Below, in pieces: positions 37,731-45,808 of a stretch of DNA of 64,000 nt (within the stretch, counting starts at the first letter, position 1; every line of letters starts with the position of its first letter). The DNA is from Marivita cryptomonadis (GTDB taxonomy: Bacteria; Pseudomonadota; Alphaproteobacteria; Rhodobacterales; Rhodobacteraceae), in the NCBI RefSeq assembly GCF_002115725.1, contig NZ_JFKD01000003.1, positions 279,861-343,860 on the forward strand, written 5' to 3'. The position numbers and the translations under genes are program-made. Under the pieces are notes generated by a model that was given only the letters and a program-made list of their open reading frames with translations, was not told the origin of the DNA and searched no databases.

Positions 37731-37864
37731 AGTACGGATGAAGCGTACGGCACCGGCATATGTCCCGTACGGTTGGGCGTGGTGCGGGTGAAACCCCGGC
37801 AAGATCCGCTGAAAACAGCCCAAATCCGGCTTTGAACCGTACGGGACACCTGCATGAGCCGTAC
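37731..37864. promoter_or_regulatory. Cluster of GTACGG motifs between murJ and the antitoxin gene
   Basis: GTACGG or its complement CCGTAC occurs about five times in 134 bases. Two sites are exact inverted copies: TGTCCCGTACGGTT at 37761-37774 and AACCGTACGGGACA at 37835-37848, 74 bases apart centre to centre (about seven helical turns). Weaker sites are near 37732, 37745 and 37858. This looks like an operator array for a dimeric regulator, possibly the Phd-like protein. Confidence 0.6.
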
Positions 37865-37926
37865 AACAGGCACTTTTCGCCAGACGATTTCTGCTCTACC
37901 CCGGTCTGCACGCGCAAGGAGCCCGC

Positions 37927-39468
37927 ATGAAACCCATTCGCCTTATTTCCGGTGTTCTCACCGTCGGCTTCTGGACCCTGATGAGCCGGGTTCTGGGTGT
38001 TCTGCGCGAGGTCATGATCCTCGCTTATATCGGCCCCGGCCCGGTGATGGATGCCTTTGTCGCCGCCTTCCGTCTGCCCAACATGTTCCGTCGCTTTTTC
38101 GCCGAAGGTGCGTTCAACGCGTCCTTCGTTCCCATGTTTTCCAAGCGGTTAGAGACCGATGACGACCCGGTCGGCTTCGCCACTCAGGCGCTGTCGGGGC
38201 TGGCTTTCGTTCTGCTCATTCTAAGCGCTGTTGCCATGATCTTCATGCCGGCTCTTGTCTGGCTCACCGCCGGTGGCTTCGTTGGCGACGCGCGGTTCGA
38301 TCTGACGGTGGAGTATGGACGCATCGTCTTCCCTTATATCCTGCTGATGTCGCTGACTGCCCTGTTTTCCGGTGTTCTGAACGCCACGGGTCGTTTTGCC
38401 GCCGCTGCCGCCGCACCTGTGTTTCTCAATATTTTTGTCTGTATCTCAATGGCTTGGGCTGCCCAAACCGGAGGTGAAGTAATTCGTTGGCTGGTTTGGA
38501 CCGTGCCTGTCGCAGGCATCGCCCAACTCGGCCTTGTCTGGGCCGCCACCGACCGCGCCGGACTCCGCCTTCGCCCGATGCGGCCGCGTTGGACGCCCGA
38601 GATGAAGCGTCTGGTTGTCGTCGCCATCCCGGCGGCACTGGCCGGGGGGGTCATGCAGATCAATCTGCTGGTCGGTCAACAGGTTGCGTCGCATTTCGAC
38701 AAGGCCGTAGGCTGGCTTTATGCAGCAGACAGGCTTTATCAACTGCCCCTTGGTGTGGTTGGTATTGCCGTCGGGATCGTGCTTTTGCCAGACCTGTCCA
38801 GACGCCTCACCGCGCAGGACGACACCGGGGCCAAACATGCCTTCTCGCGTGCCGGAGAACTGTCGCTGGCTCTGACCATCCCGGCAGCGGTTGCCTTGGT
38901 CGTGATCCCCCTGCCACTCGTTTCGGTGCTGTTCGAACGTGGCGCCACTGGCGCCGACGATTCCGCAGCCATCGCAGCGGCGGTCGCGATCTATGGTTTG
39001 GGGCTTCCCGCCTTTGTTTTGCAGAAGGTTCTGCAACCCTTGTTCTTTGCGCGCGAAGACACGAAATCCCCCTTTCGATTTGCGGTTTGGGCGATGGTGG
39101 TGAACGCGGCAGTTGCCGTTGGACTGGCGCCTTTCCTCGGTTGGATCGCACCTGCCATCGCCACGACACTGGCCGGTTGGGTCATGGTTTGGATGCTGGC
39201 GAAAGGGGGCCGCAAAATGGGCGATGTCGCTCGGTTCGACGACCGCTTCCGCCGTCGCATCTGGCGGGTATGCCTCGCTTCAGCAGCAATGGGCGGCGTG
39301 CTCTGGGCCGGCACGCTTCTGCTCGGTCCCCTACTCGAAATGGCAGGCATTCGTTTCCTTGCGCTGGGCGCGCTGATCGTTTTGGGAATGATCAGCTATG
39401 CATTGATTGGACAAGGTATTGGTGCCTTCTCCCTACGCGAATTCCGCGACGCTTTCCGCCGACGTTAA
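37927..39468 (+). CDS. murJ: Lipid II flippase MurJ
   Basis: The 513-residue MOP-superfamily membrane protein flips lipid II across the inner membrane for peptidoglycan synthesis. It begins MKPIRLISGVLTVGFWTLMS and shows the MurJ hallmarks VLGVLREVMI, AFRLPNMFRRFFAEGAFN and FVPMFS, with about 14 hydrophobic helices. The stop overlaps the converging rhomboid-like gene by four bases. An AAGGAG ribosome binding site precedes the start. Confidence 0.97.
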   Translation: MKPIRLISGVLTVGFWTLMSRVLGVLREVMILAYIGPGPVMDAFVAAFRLPNMFRRFFAEGAFNASFVPMFSKRLETDDDPVGFATQALSGLAFVLLILSAVAMIFMPALVWLTAGGFVGDARFDLTVEYGRIVFPYILLMSLTALFSGVLNATGRFAAAAAAPVFLNIFVCISMAWAAQTGGEVIRWLVWTVPVAGIAQLGLVWAATDRAGLRLRPMRPRWTPEMKRLVVVAIPAALAGGVMQINLLVGQQVASHFDKAVGWLYAADRLYQLPLGVVGIAVGIVLLPDLSRRLTAQDDTGAKHAFSRAGELSLALTIPAAVALVVIPLPLVSVLFERGATGADDSAAIAAAVAIYGLGLPAFVLQKVLQPLFFAREDTKSPFRFAVWAMVVNAAVAVGLAPFLGWIAPAIATTLAGWVMVWMLAKGGRKMGDVARFDDRFRRRIWRVCLASAAMGGVLWAGTLLLGPLLEMAGIRFLALGALIVLGMISYALIGQGIGAFSLREFRDAFRRR

Positions 39469-40154
39469 TTGCGCTGACGCAACCGGTCGACCAACCTCGC
39501 CCACCCGCCGGGCACCAGAATTGTCGACATCACGAACCCGATGGCAAAGCCTGCCAAATCAGCCACCCATTCGGCATTCGCCCCGAAAAGAAGACCGAAA
39601 ATCAATTGGATCGCCAACAGAAACCCGATCAGGGTGAATGCGCGCACCTGTTTTTCACCCAACTGCCCCAGCCGCAGCCAAAGCAAGTAGGTGAACCCAC
39701 CAATCAAACCATAGACGGCAGGAAACGCTCCGATCAGCGGCGTGGAGCCGCCTACGGTCAGCGCATATACCAACGCACCACCGGCGGCCGAGACAAAGAA
39801 GATCAACAGCACCGCAAAGCTGCCCATCGCTTCGCCCACCATCTTGCCGAGGGCCAGCAACATAACTCCGGCAAACAACGCGTGGGTAAAGCTGGCATGG
39901 ACAAACGGGTACGAGACAAACCGCATCACATGTTCGATGGGCCAACGCCCGGACTCGCGCATCCAATCGAAAATCTCGGCCGAAAAGGCAAACCGCTCCA
40001 GCGTGCCAAGACGCCACCCCACGGCCTGCGGCCCGCCAACTAGACCGCGCGCGCCAAGATTGAAGGCAACCTCCAAACCAACAATGACAAGGAACAGCGC
40101 GATCACCACCGGAGGCAGCGGATTCAGCGGGGGTTCGTTATGCGGATGGGTCAC
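39465..40154 (-). CDS. Rhomboid-family membrane protein without catalytic residues
   Basis: The 229-residue protein has six to seven hydrophobic helices in rhomboid order. The active site is missing: the GxSG serine position reads GAFPAVYG with Phe144, the HxxxN asparagine of the second core helix is Ala95 (HALFA), and the last-helix histidine is replaced by Asp in VADLAGFAIG. The residues were checked in the DNA. It is therefore a pseudoprotease candidate, like iRhoms and derlins, which bind rather than cut clients. It converges with murJ with a 4-base overlap and is divergent from trpS. Confidence 0.85.
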   Translation of the reverse strand: MTHPHNEPPLNPLPPVVIALFLVIVGLEVAFNLGARGLVGGPQAVGWRLGTLERFAFSAEIFDWMRESGRWPIEHVMRFVSYPFVHASFTHALFAGVMLLALGKMVGEAMGSFAVLLIFFVSAAGGALVYALTVGGSTPLIGAFPAVYGLIGGFTYLLWLRLGQLGEKQVRAFTLIGFLLAIQLIFGLLFGANAEWVADLAGFAIGFVMSTILVPGGWARLVDRLRQRN

Positions 40155-40231
40155 TGCTCGGGCCCTTGCTTGACGGCACTTGGGGTCATGGGTAAGGCAC
40201 CAGCACCAGTTTTGCCAGATGGAGTTTTGCC

Positions 40232-41266
40232 ATGTCCGAGGGGGTCCAAACCTCTCCCGCGTTCACACCCCGGATTTTTTCGGGGATTCAGCCGTCTGGA
40301 GGGCTGACGCTGGGCAACTACCTTGGCGCGATCAAGCGCTTTGTCGAAAAGCAGGATGAGGAATTCGAGACGATTTATTGCATCGTCGACCTGCACGCGA
40401 TCACCGCCACGCTGTTCGAACCCGACGTTCTGCGCCGCCAGACCCGCGAGTTGACCGCAGGCTATATCGCATCCGGCCTCGACCCTGCGAAATCCATCCT
40501 GTTCAACCAGAGCCAGGTCGCAGAGCACACGCAATTGGCTTGGATTTTCAACTGCATCGCCCGCATGGGCTGGATGCAGCGCATGACCCAGTGGAAGGAC
40601 AAGGCGGGTAAGAATACACAGAATGCCTCGTTGGGCCTGCTTGCCTATCCGGCGCTGATGGCCGCAGACATTATGGTTTATCATGCGACCCATGTGCCCG
40701 TGGGCGAAGATCAGAAACAGCATCTTGAGCTCGCCCGCGACATCGCGACAAAATTCAACCATGACTACGGCGTGGAGTTCTTCCCGATCACCGAACCAGT
40801 GATCGAAGGTGCGGCGACACGTGTAATGTCGCTACGCGATGGTTCGAAGAAGATGTCGAAATCCGATCCTTCGGATGCCAGCCGGATCAATTTGACCGAC
40901 GATGCAGACGCCATTGCACAGAAGATCCGCAAGGCAAAGACAGACCCGGACGCGTTGCCCTCGGAGGCAGAAGGGCTTGAGGGTCGCCCCGAGGCGCGCA
41001 ACCTCGTTAACATCTATGCCGCCCTCGCCGATCAGTCGGTCGAGGCCGTGTTGCGCGATGTGGGTGGCAAGCCTTTCTCGGAATTCAAACCAATACTGTC
41101 CGAGCTTGCGGTGGAAAAGCTCGCGCCGATTTCGACCGAGATGGCGCGGCTGATGCAACAGCCTGATGAGATCGACGCGATCCTGAGCAAAGGATCCGAG
41201 CGGGCGCGCACCATCGCGGCGCCTATCCTGAAACAAACTTACGAAATCGTCGGCATGGTGTCGTAA
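40232..41266 (+). CDS. trpS: Tryptophanyl-tRNA synthetase
   Basis: The 344-residue class I enzyme has the HIGH-equivalent region [19 protein letters not shown], the tryptophan-binding central part ([35 protein letters not shown]) and the KMSKS loop ([10 protein letters not shown]). Charging of tRNA-Trp is its role. It is a single gene divergent from the rhomboid-like gene. Confidence 0.97.
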   Translation: MSEGVQTSPAFTPRIFSGIQPSGGLTLGNYLGAIKRFVEKQDEEFETIYCIVDLHAITATLFEPDVLRRQTRELTAGYIASGLDPAKSILFNQSQVAEHTQLAWIFNCIARMGWMQRMTQWKDKAGKNTQNASLGLLAYPALMAADIMVYHATHVPVGEDQKQHLELARDIATKFNHDYGVEFFPITEPVIEGAATRVMSLRDGSKKMSKSDPSDASRINLTDDADAIAQKIRKAKTDPDALPSEAEGLEGRPEARNLVNIYAALADQSVEAVLRDVGGKPFSEFKPILSELAVEKLAPISTEMARLMQQPDEIDAILSKGSERARTIAAPILKQTYEIVGMVS

Positions 41267-41360
41267 GCTCAGCACCGATGCACAGATCTTGCGCGCCAAT
41301 AGCCCTTTTCCGCACAGGCGCACAGGATTACTTTGGTCCAACCGGTCGAAAGGACAGACC

Positions 41361-41843
41361 ATGACCAAAGCACATCAAGGCATGACCATTGGGCATGTCC
41401 ACCTCAAAGTTACGGACCTTGAACGCTCCATCGTATTTTACCGCGATGTCATGGGGCTTGACGTGACGCAGCAGTACGGCGATCAGGCCGCCTTCCTGTC
41501 GGCGGGGGGCTATCACCATCATATCGGGTTGAATACGTGGTTCAGCAAAGATGGCCCGCCTGCATCCAAACGCAGCCCCGGCTTGTTTCATGTCGCCTTT
41601 CTCTACCCTGATCGTGCCGCGCTGGCTCAAGCCTTACGGACAGCGCTTGACGCAGGTGTCGACATCGAAGGCGCTGCAGATCATGGTGTCAGCGAAGCGC
41701 TCTATTTCAGCGACCCGGACGGCAACGGAATCGAGATTTACCGAGACCGGCCAGAGGCGGAATGGCCTCGGAATTCAAGCGGTGAGCTGAATATGATAAA
41801 CGCGCCTCTCGACCTCGACGCATTGTTGCTCGAAGCGGCCTGA
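41361..41843 (+). CDS. VOC family (glyoxalase/dioxygenase-like) metalloprotein
   Basis: The 160-residue protein is one VOC module pair: IGHVHLKVTDLERSIVFYRDVMG, HHIGLNTW, PGLFHVAFLYPDRAALAQAL and a metal-ligand end DPDGNGIEIYRDRP. It matches the catechol-2,3-dioxygenase-like branch in wording and has the His and Glu ligands in place. The substrate is unknown. The start ATG at 41361 has AAAGGA upstream. It is followed by the four-hairpin cluster. Confidence 0.88.
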   Translation: MTKAHQGMTIGHVHLKVTDLERSIVFYRDVMGLDVTQQYGDQAAFLSAGGYHHHIGLNTWFSKDGPPASKRSPGLFHVAFLYPDRAALAQALRTALDAGVDIEGAADHGVSEALYFSDPDGNGIEIYRDRPEAEWPRNSSGELNMINAPLDLDALLLEAA

Positions 41844-41867
41844 CGCGACACGTCCGGGTGTGGTGGA

Positions 41868-41959
41868 AAGCCTTTTCGAAAAGGCTTGAGACCGCGATTT
41901 CGAAATCGCGGTCCAAGCATCTCACAAGATGCTTGAAGCAAGGTGCTTCGAAGCACCTT
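41868..41959. repeat. Cluster of four consecutive hairpins
   Basis: Four inverted repeats follow one another almost without gaps. 41868-41887 is a perfect 20-bp palindrome (arm AAGCCTTTTC). 41890-41913 is a perfect 24-bp palindrome (arm GACCGCGATTTC). 41915-41934 has 8-bp arms AAGCATCT/AGATGCTT with loop CACA. 41940-41959 is a perfect 20-bp palindrome (arm AAGGTGCTTC). Three of the four centre on TTCGAA. No T-run follows. It lies between the VOC gene and the aminotransferase gene. Confidence 0.9.
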
Positions 41960-42027
41960 TCCGCCCCGCATGGTCTGGACCTTCCTCAATCACGCACCTA
42001 ACCTGCGCCGCAACAAGGGAGGTCATC

Positions 42028-42891
42028 ATGGCAACCGGCAAGAACATCCACACCTATTTCAATGGTACTTGGCACAATGGTGATGTCGCCGTCATGAATG
42101 CTGCCGATCACGGCGCATGGCTTGGCAGCGGCGTTTTTGATGGTGCACGCTTCGTCAATGGTGTGGCTCCCGATCTTCTGGCTCATTGCCAGCGGGTGAA
42201 CCGCTCGGCTGAGGCGCTTATGGTCACCCCTACTGTCAGCGCCGAAGATATGGTGCAGATCGTTTGGGACGGGCTGCGCGCCTATTCCAAGGACACAGCC
42301 GTGTACATTCGTCCGATGTACTGGGCGATCGACGGAGACGCGTCGGCCATCATGCCCTCACCCGACAAGACGGGCTTTGCGATCTGCCTTGAGGAAATTC
42401 CCATGGCCCCCGAAACAGCCAGCGTGTCTTTGGGCAAAACACAGTTCCGCCGCCCCGTTCTCGAAAGCGCGGTGGTCAATGCCAAAGCAGGCTGTCTTTA
42501 CCCCAACAACGCCCGCATGCTGGCCGAATTGCGGGCGCGCGGGTTCCAAAATGCACTGGTCACTGACGCCATGGGCAATGTGGCCGAAAGCGCCACGGCC
42601 AATGTGTTCATGGTCAAGGATGGCGAAGTGTTCACGCCCATCGCCAACGGCACCTTCCTTGCGGGAATCACCCGGTCGCGCCACATGACCAACCTCCGCG
42701 CCGACGGGACCAAGGTCCACGAAACCGTGCTGAGTTTCGCTGATTTCGAAGTGGCGGATGAAGTCTTCCTGTCTGGCAATATGAACAAGGTCACGCCAGT
42801 GGTCGGGTTCGAGGACACGTCCTACCAAGTCGGGCCAGTGACCCGCCGTGTCCGCGAGATGTACTGGGACTGGGCACAGTCTTCCCACTAG
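42028..42891 (+). CDS. ilvE: Branched-chain amino acid aminotransferase-like (class IV PLP enzyme)
   Basis: The 287-residue fold-type IV aminotransferase contains the strand AADHGAWLGSGVFDGARFV, the arginine/tyrosine region YIRPMYWA, the PLP lysine in VVNAKAGCLYPNNARM and the cofactor glutamate in NVAESATANVFMVKDG. Branched-chain aminotransferases interconvert Leu/Ile/Val and their keto acids; D-amino-acid or aminodeoxychorismate-type activity cannot be excluded from sequence. The start at 42028 has GGGAGG upstream. Confidence 0.87.
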   Translation: MATGKNIHTYFNGTWHNGDVAVMNAADHGAWLGSGVFDGARFVNGVAPDLLAHCQRVNRSAEALMVTPTVSAEDMVQIVWDGLRAYSKDTAVYIRPMYWAIDGDASAIMPSPDKTGFAICLEEIPMAPETASVSLGKTQFRRPVLESAVVNAKAGCLYPNNARMLAELRARGFQNALVTDAMGNVAESATANVFMVKDGEVFTPIANGTFLAGITRSRHMTNLRADGTKVHETVLSFADFEVADEVFLSGNMNKVTPVVGFEDTSYQVGPVTRRVREMYWDWAQSSH

Positions 42892-42970
42892 GTGCAATCT
42901 GCGACACTGGAGCCAAGCTCTATTGCACGGGTGCGGTTCCTAAGCCATGATCCCCTGCGGGAGAACATCT

Positions 42971-43426
42971 ATGCGTAAATTTCTAGTCGTCCTGGATGAC
43001 AGCCGCGAATGTCTGAACGCGATGCGCTTTGCCGCGATGCGGGCTGCCAATACCGGCGGCGGGGTGGAGATTTTGTCGATCATCCCAGCAGACGAGTTCA
43101 ATCACTGGATCGGTGTGGGCGAAGTCATGCGGGAAGAAGCGCGCGAGCGCATTCATGCGCATTTCGAGGTTTTCGCCAAATGGATGCGCGACAAGCAGGG
43201 CGTCGACCCAGAGCTTGTTATTCGCGAAGGCGAAGCGGTGACCGAAATCATCGCACAAGTGCAGGATGATCCGGACATTGGCGTTCTGGTTCTAGGCGCG
43301 AACTCCGGCAAAAAGGGCCCCGGTCCGCTTGTCACGCAACTGACCAAGAACGCGGGTAGCCTGCCGATCCCGATCACCATCGTGCCGGGCGAACTGTCGA
43401 AAGAGCGGCTCGAAGCGATCACCTGA
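42971..43426 (+). CDS. Universal stress protein family
   Basis: The 151-residue UspA-type protein begins MRKFLVVLDDSRECLNAMRF, and its end contains the nucleotide loop LVLGANSGKKGPGPLVTQL, a variant of G-2x-G-9x-G(S/T). Such proteins bind ATP or AMP and help stress survival. The start at 42971 was preferred to the upstream in-frame ATG at 42947 because the conserved beta strand begins there. Confidence 0.9.
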   Translation: MRKFLVVLDDSRECLNAMRFAAMRAANTGGGVEILSIIPADEFNHWIGVGEVMREEARERIHAHFEVFAKWMRDKQGVDPELVIREGEAVTEIIAQVQDDPDIGVLVLGANSGKKGPGPLVTQLTKNAGSLPIPITIVPGELSKERLEAIT

Positions 43427-43488
43427 CACGTCCCCTCGCGTCAGGTGGCACGGCAAACCGTGTCCGCTGCAAGACGAAGGAGGATTGC

Positions 43489-44019
43489 GTGACTGCATTT
43501 TCGGGTTTCCGCTTTCTGCGCGCAGTGTCGGCGTTTTGCATCGGCACCAGCCTCTTGGCTGCGTCGATGGCGACCGCCAAGGAAGAGGGGCGGATAACGC
43601 TCACCTTGGCAGATGAAACTCTGGAATTGCCACTAAGCTCGGGCCATAGCGATTGGACCGGTTCGCAAGGCTTTGTGAGGGTTAGTATTCTGACCCGGCC
43701 TTCCGATCTGGGAACATGGCAGCGCTTCCAATCCTTGAGGCTGGCCTTCGATCTGTTGCGCGACCGCGCACAACTGCCGGAAATGTCGCTGCTGCGCCGA
43801 ACCGAGGATGCCGAATTCGAACGCTGGTATGGGCGGGTGGACAGTGGCGGCTTGATCGTTACCGTGACAGACCGAGACCTTAAAGACGACTTGCTGCGCA
43901 TCAGCGGCACGTTCATCGGAACACTGGGGCAAAGCGCAGATTTCGGGAAGACCATCGACCTGTCAGCGCCGATGCCGGTGTCAGGCACGTTCGAGGTAAC
44001 ATTACTCCCCATTCGATAG
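43489..44019 (+). CDS. Secreted protein of unknown function
   Basis: The 176-residue protein starts with GTG at 43489 behind a strong AGGAGGA ribosome binding site and has a signal peptide (AVSAFCIGTSLLAASMATA). The mature part is beta-rich (ITLTLADETLELPL, GGLIVTVTDRDL). I do not recognise a family. It is located between the stress protein and nfuA. Confidence 0.75.
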   Translation: MTAFSGFRFLRAVSAFCIGTSLLAASMATAKEEGRITLTLADETLELPLSSGHSDWTGSQGFVRVSILTRPSDLGTWQRFQSLRLAFDLLRDRAQLPEMSLLRRTEDAEFERWYGRVDSGGLIVTVTDRDLKDDLLRISGTFIGTLGQSADFGKTIDLSAPMPVSGTFEVTLLPIR

Positions 44020-44046
44020 CGGGACCTGCAGTGCCAAACCGGCGAC

Positions 44047-44062
44047 TTAGAACTGTTCTAAA
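44047..44062. promoter_or_regulatory. Irr-type iron control element upstream of nfuA
   Basis: TTAGAA-CTG-TTCTAAA is a near-perfect match to the ICE/Irr box of alphaproteobacteria (TTAGAA-N3-TTCTAA dyad). It sits directly before a TTGACG -35-like hexamer (44065-44070) and 58 bases before the nfuA start, a position suited to iron-dependent control. Confidence 0.65.
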
Positions 44063-44119
44063 CCTTGACGCTGCTCCAGCGCATGCGCATATATGATAAC
44101 GTCATCAGGAGGTGCCGCC

Positions 44120-44683
44120 ATGTTTATCCAAACTGAATCAACGCCCAACCCCGCCACGCTCAAGTTCCTACCCGGCCAGACCGTGCTGGACATGGGCACT
44201 GCCGATTTCCCGACAGCTGAAGGTGCGTCGGTTTCGCCACTGGCCACGCGGCTCTTCGCGGTCTCGGGCGTCAAAGGCGTGTTTTTCGGACATGACTTCG
44301 TCACTGTGACCAAGGATGACGGCACCGATTGGGACCACCTGAAGCCCGCGCTTCTGGGCGCGATCATGGAGCACTTCCAATCCGGCGATCCGGTCATGGC
44401 AGGCGACGCGAAAGCACCTTCGGGACATGCAGAGCATACCGGCGAAGATGGTGAGATCGTGGGCCAGATCAAGGAATTGCTGGACAGCCGCGTCCGCCCT
44501 GCCGTGGCGCAAGACGGTGGAGACATCACCTTTCATGGCTTTGACCGGGGTGTGGTCTACCTTCACATGCAGGGTGCCTGCGCGGGTTGCCCATCTTCGA
44601 CCCTGACGCTCAAAATGGGGATCGAAAACCTTCTGCGGCACTATATCCCCGAAGTGACCGAGGTGCGGCCGGTTGCCGTCTGA
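44120..44683 (+). CDS. nfuA: NfuA-type iron-sulfur cluster carrier
   Basis: The 187-residue protein has an N-terminal NFU_N domain (MFIQTESTPNPATLKFLPG) and a C-terminal NifU-like domain with the cluster-binding pair in GACAGCPSST near residues 154-163. It receives and passes on 4Fe-4S clusters. The start at 44120 has an AGGAGGT ribosome binding site. An Irr-type box lies in front, and tsaB starts within its 3' end. Confidence 0.95.
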   Translation: MFIQTESTPNPATLKFLPGQTVLDMGTADFPTAEGASVSPLATRLFAVSGVKGVFFGHDFVTVTKDDGTDWDHLKPALLGAIMEHFQSGDPVMAGDAKAPSGHAEHTGEDGEIVGQIKELLDSRVRPAVAQDGGDITFHGFDRGVVYLHMQGACAGCPSSTLTLKMGIENLLRHYIPEVTEVRPVAV

Positions 44684-45248
44684 CACGACCCTTCTGGCAT
44701 TTGACACATCGGCTGCGCATTGCGCAGCCGCTTTGTTTTGCGGTGGTCGAGTTGTCGCAACCCGTGTCGACGCGATGGCACGCGGACAGGTCGAACACCT
44801 GATGCCGATGCTCGAGACGTTTCTCGCGCAGCACGGCAAGACATGGGCCGATCTGAGCCGCATTGGGGTCGGGATCGGGCCCGGCAATTTCACGGGAATC
44901 CGAATTTCGGTGTCCGCCGCACGCGGGCTTGCATTGGGGCTTGGCGTTCCGGCCATCGGCGTGTCCACGCTCGATGCTCTGCATCACCTGCACCCTATGG
45001 CGACCGCTGCTGTTGCTGCTCCACGCGACATGATCTACGCACAATCCCCCGGCGGAGCACCTGCGCTCATCGCGGCCAGCGATGTCCCCGAGGCCATCTT
45101 TGCCGAAGACGCGCACGCGTTGATCACCGCACTGGCCGAGGTCGCGGCACGGGCCGATGCACAGGCTGCAGTGCGGCCCAAACCGCTCTACATCAAACCA
45201 GCCGATGCCGCCCCTGCACGGGATACGGCCCCAGTGATCCTGTCGTGA
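44673..45248 (+). CDS. tsaB: tRNA threonylcarbamoyladenosine biosynthesis protein TsaB
   Basis: The 191-residue ASKHA-fold protein helps TsaD make t6A37 in ANN-decoding tRNAs. It has LLAFDTSAAHCAAALF, the EHLMPML stretch and GIGPGNFTGIRISVSAARGLA. The start is a TTG at 44673 inside the end of nfuA, preceded by GAGGTGCGG. It overlaps rimI by four bases (GTGA). Confidence 0.93.
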   Translation: MPSDTTLLAFDTSAAHCAAALFCGGRVVATRVDAMARGQVEHLMPMLETFLAQHGKTWADLSRIGVGIGPGNFTGIRISVSAARGLALGLGVPAIGVSTLDALHHLHPMATAAVAAPRDMIYAQSPGGAPALIAASDVPEAIFAEDAHALITALAEVAARADAQAAVRPKPLYIKPADAAPARDTAPVILS

Positions 45249-45658
45249 CACCCGAACGCTGCGCCGCGATCATGGACAGGGCCTATGTCCAGATGCGGCC
45301 ATGGTCGGCGCAAGACATCGCTGACACTCTCGCCGCCAAGCACAGTCTGATCCTGTCTCAGGATCAAGGCTTCGTGATAGCGCAAATTGTGGCCGACGAG
45401 TGTGAAATTCTGGCGATTGCCACAGACCCCGGGGCACAGCGAAAAGGCCTGGCGTCTTCGCTCTTGACCAAGCTCATCACCGTTGCAAAGCAGCAGGGTG
45501 TCACGCGCATCCTGTTGGAAGTGGCGCTACAGAACGCACCAGCCCGGTCCTTTTACGCAGCGAAGGGATTCGCGCCGATTGGCACGCGGTCGGGCTATTA
45601 TACCTTGCGCGACGGCACAAAAGACGATGCCATGCTGCTTTCAATGGCCATTGCGTAA
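45245..45658 (+). CDS. rimI: Ribosomal-protein-alanine N-acetyltransferase (GNAT)
   Basis: The 137-residue GNAT enzyme carries the acetyl-CoA loop DPGAQRKGLASSLLTKLI and the C-terminal ARSFYAAKGFAPIGTRSGYY typical of RimI, which acetylates ribosomal protein S18. It starts with GTG at 45245 overlapping the tsaB stop; the tsaB-rimI pair is widely conserved. A longer frame upstream merely reads through tsaB. Confidence 0.92.
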   Translation: MTPERCAAIMDRAYVQMRPWSAQDIADTLAAKHSLILSQDQGFVIAQIVADECEILAIATDPGAQRKGLASSLLTKLITVAKQQGVTRILLEVALQNAPARSFYAAKGFAPIGTRSGYYTLRDGTKDDAMLLSMAIA

Positions 45659-45808
45659 GGTCAAATCGCTCCTGCGCCAACGTCACAGGGCTCTGGCACA
45701 AAAAGCGGTTGAACTATCGTCCGCGTGCAGCCTTAATTGACGCTGATCAATCGATCTAACCAAGCGACGCAATAAAGCCGTCGCAGTCCAACATCTGGGA
45801 GCTGCTAA

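Noticed and set aside
37676..37873. N-terminal extension of the Phd-like protein
   Set aside because: It runs through the GTACGG operator array and reads as low-complexity sequence without a family match; a shorter start is more likely.
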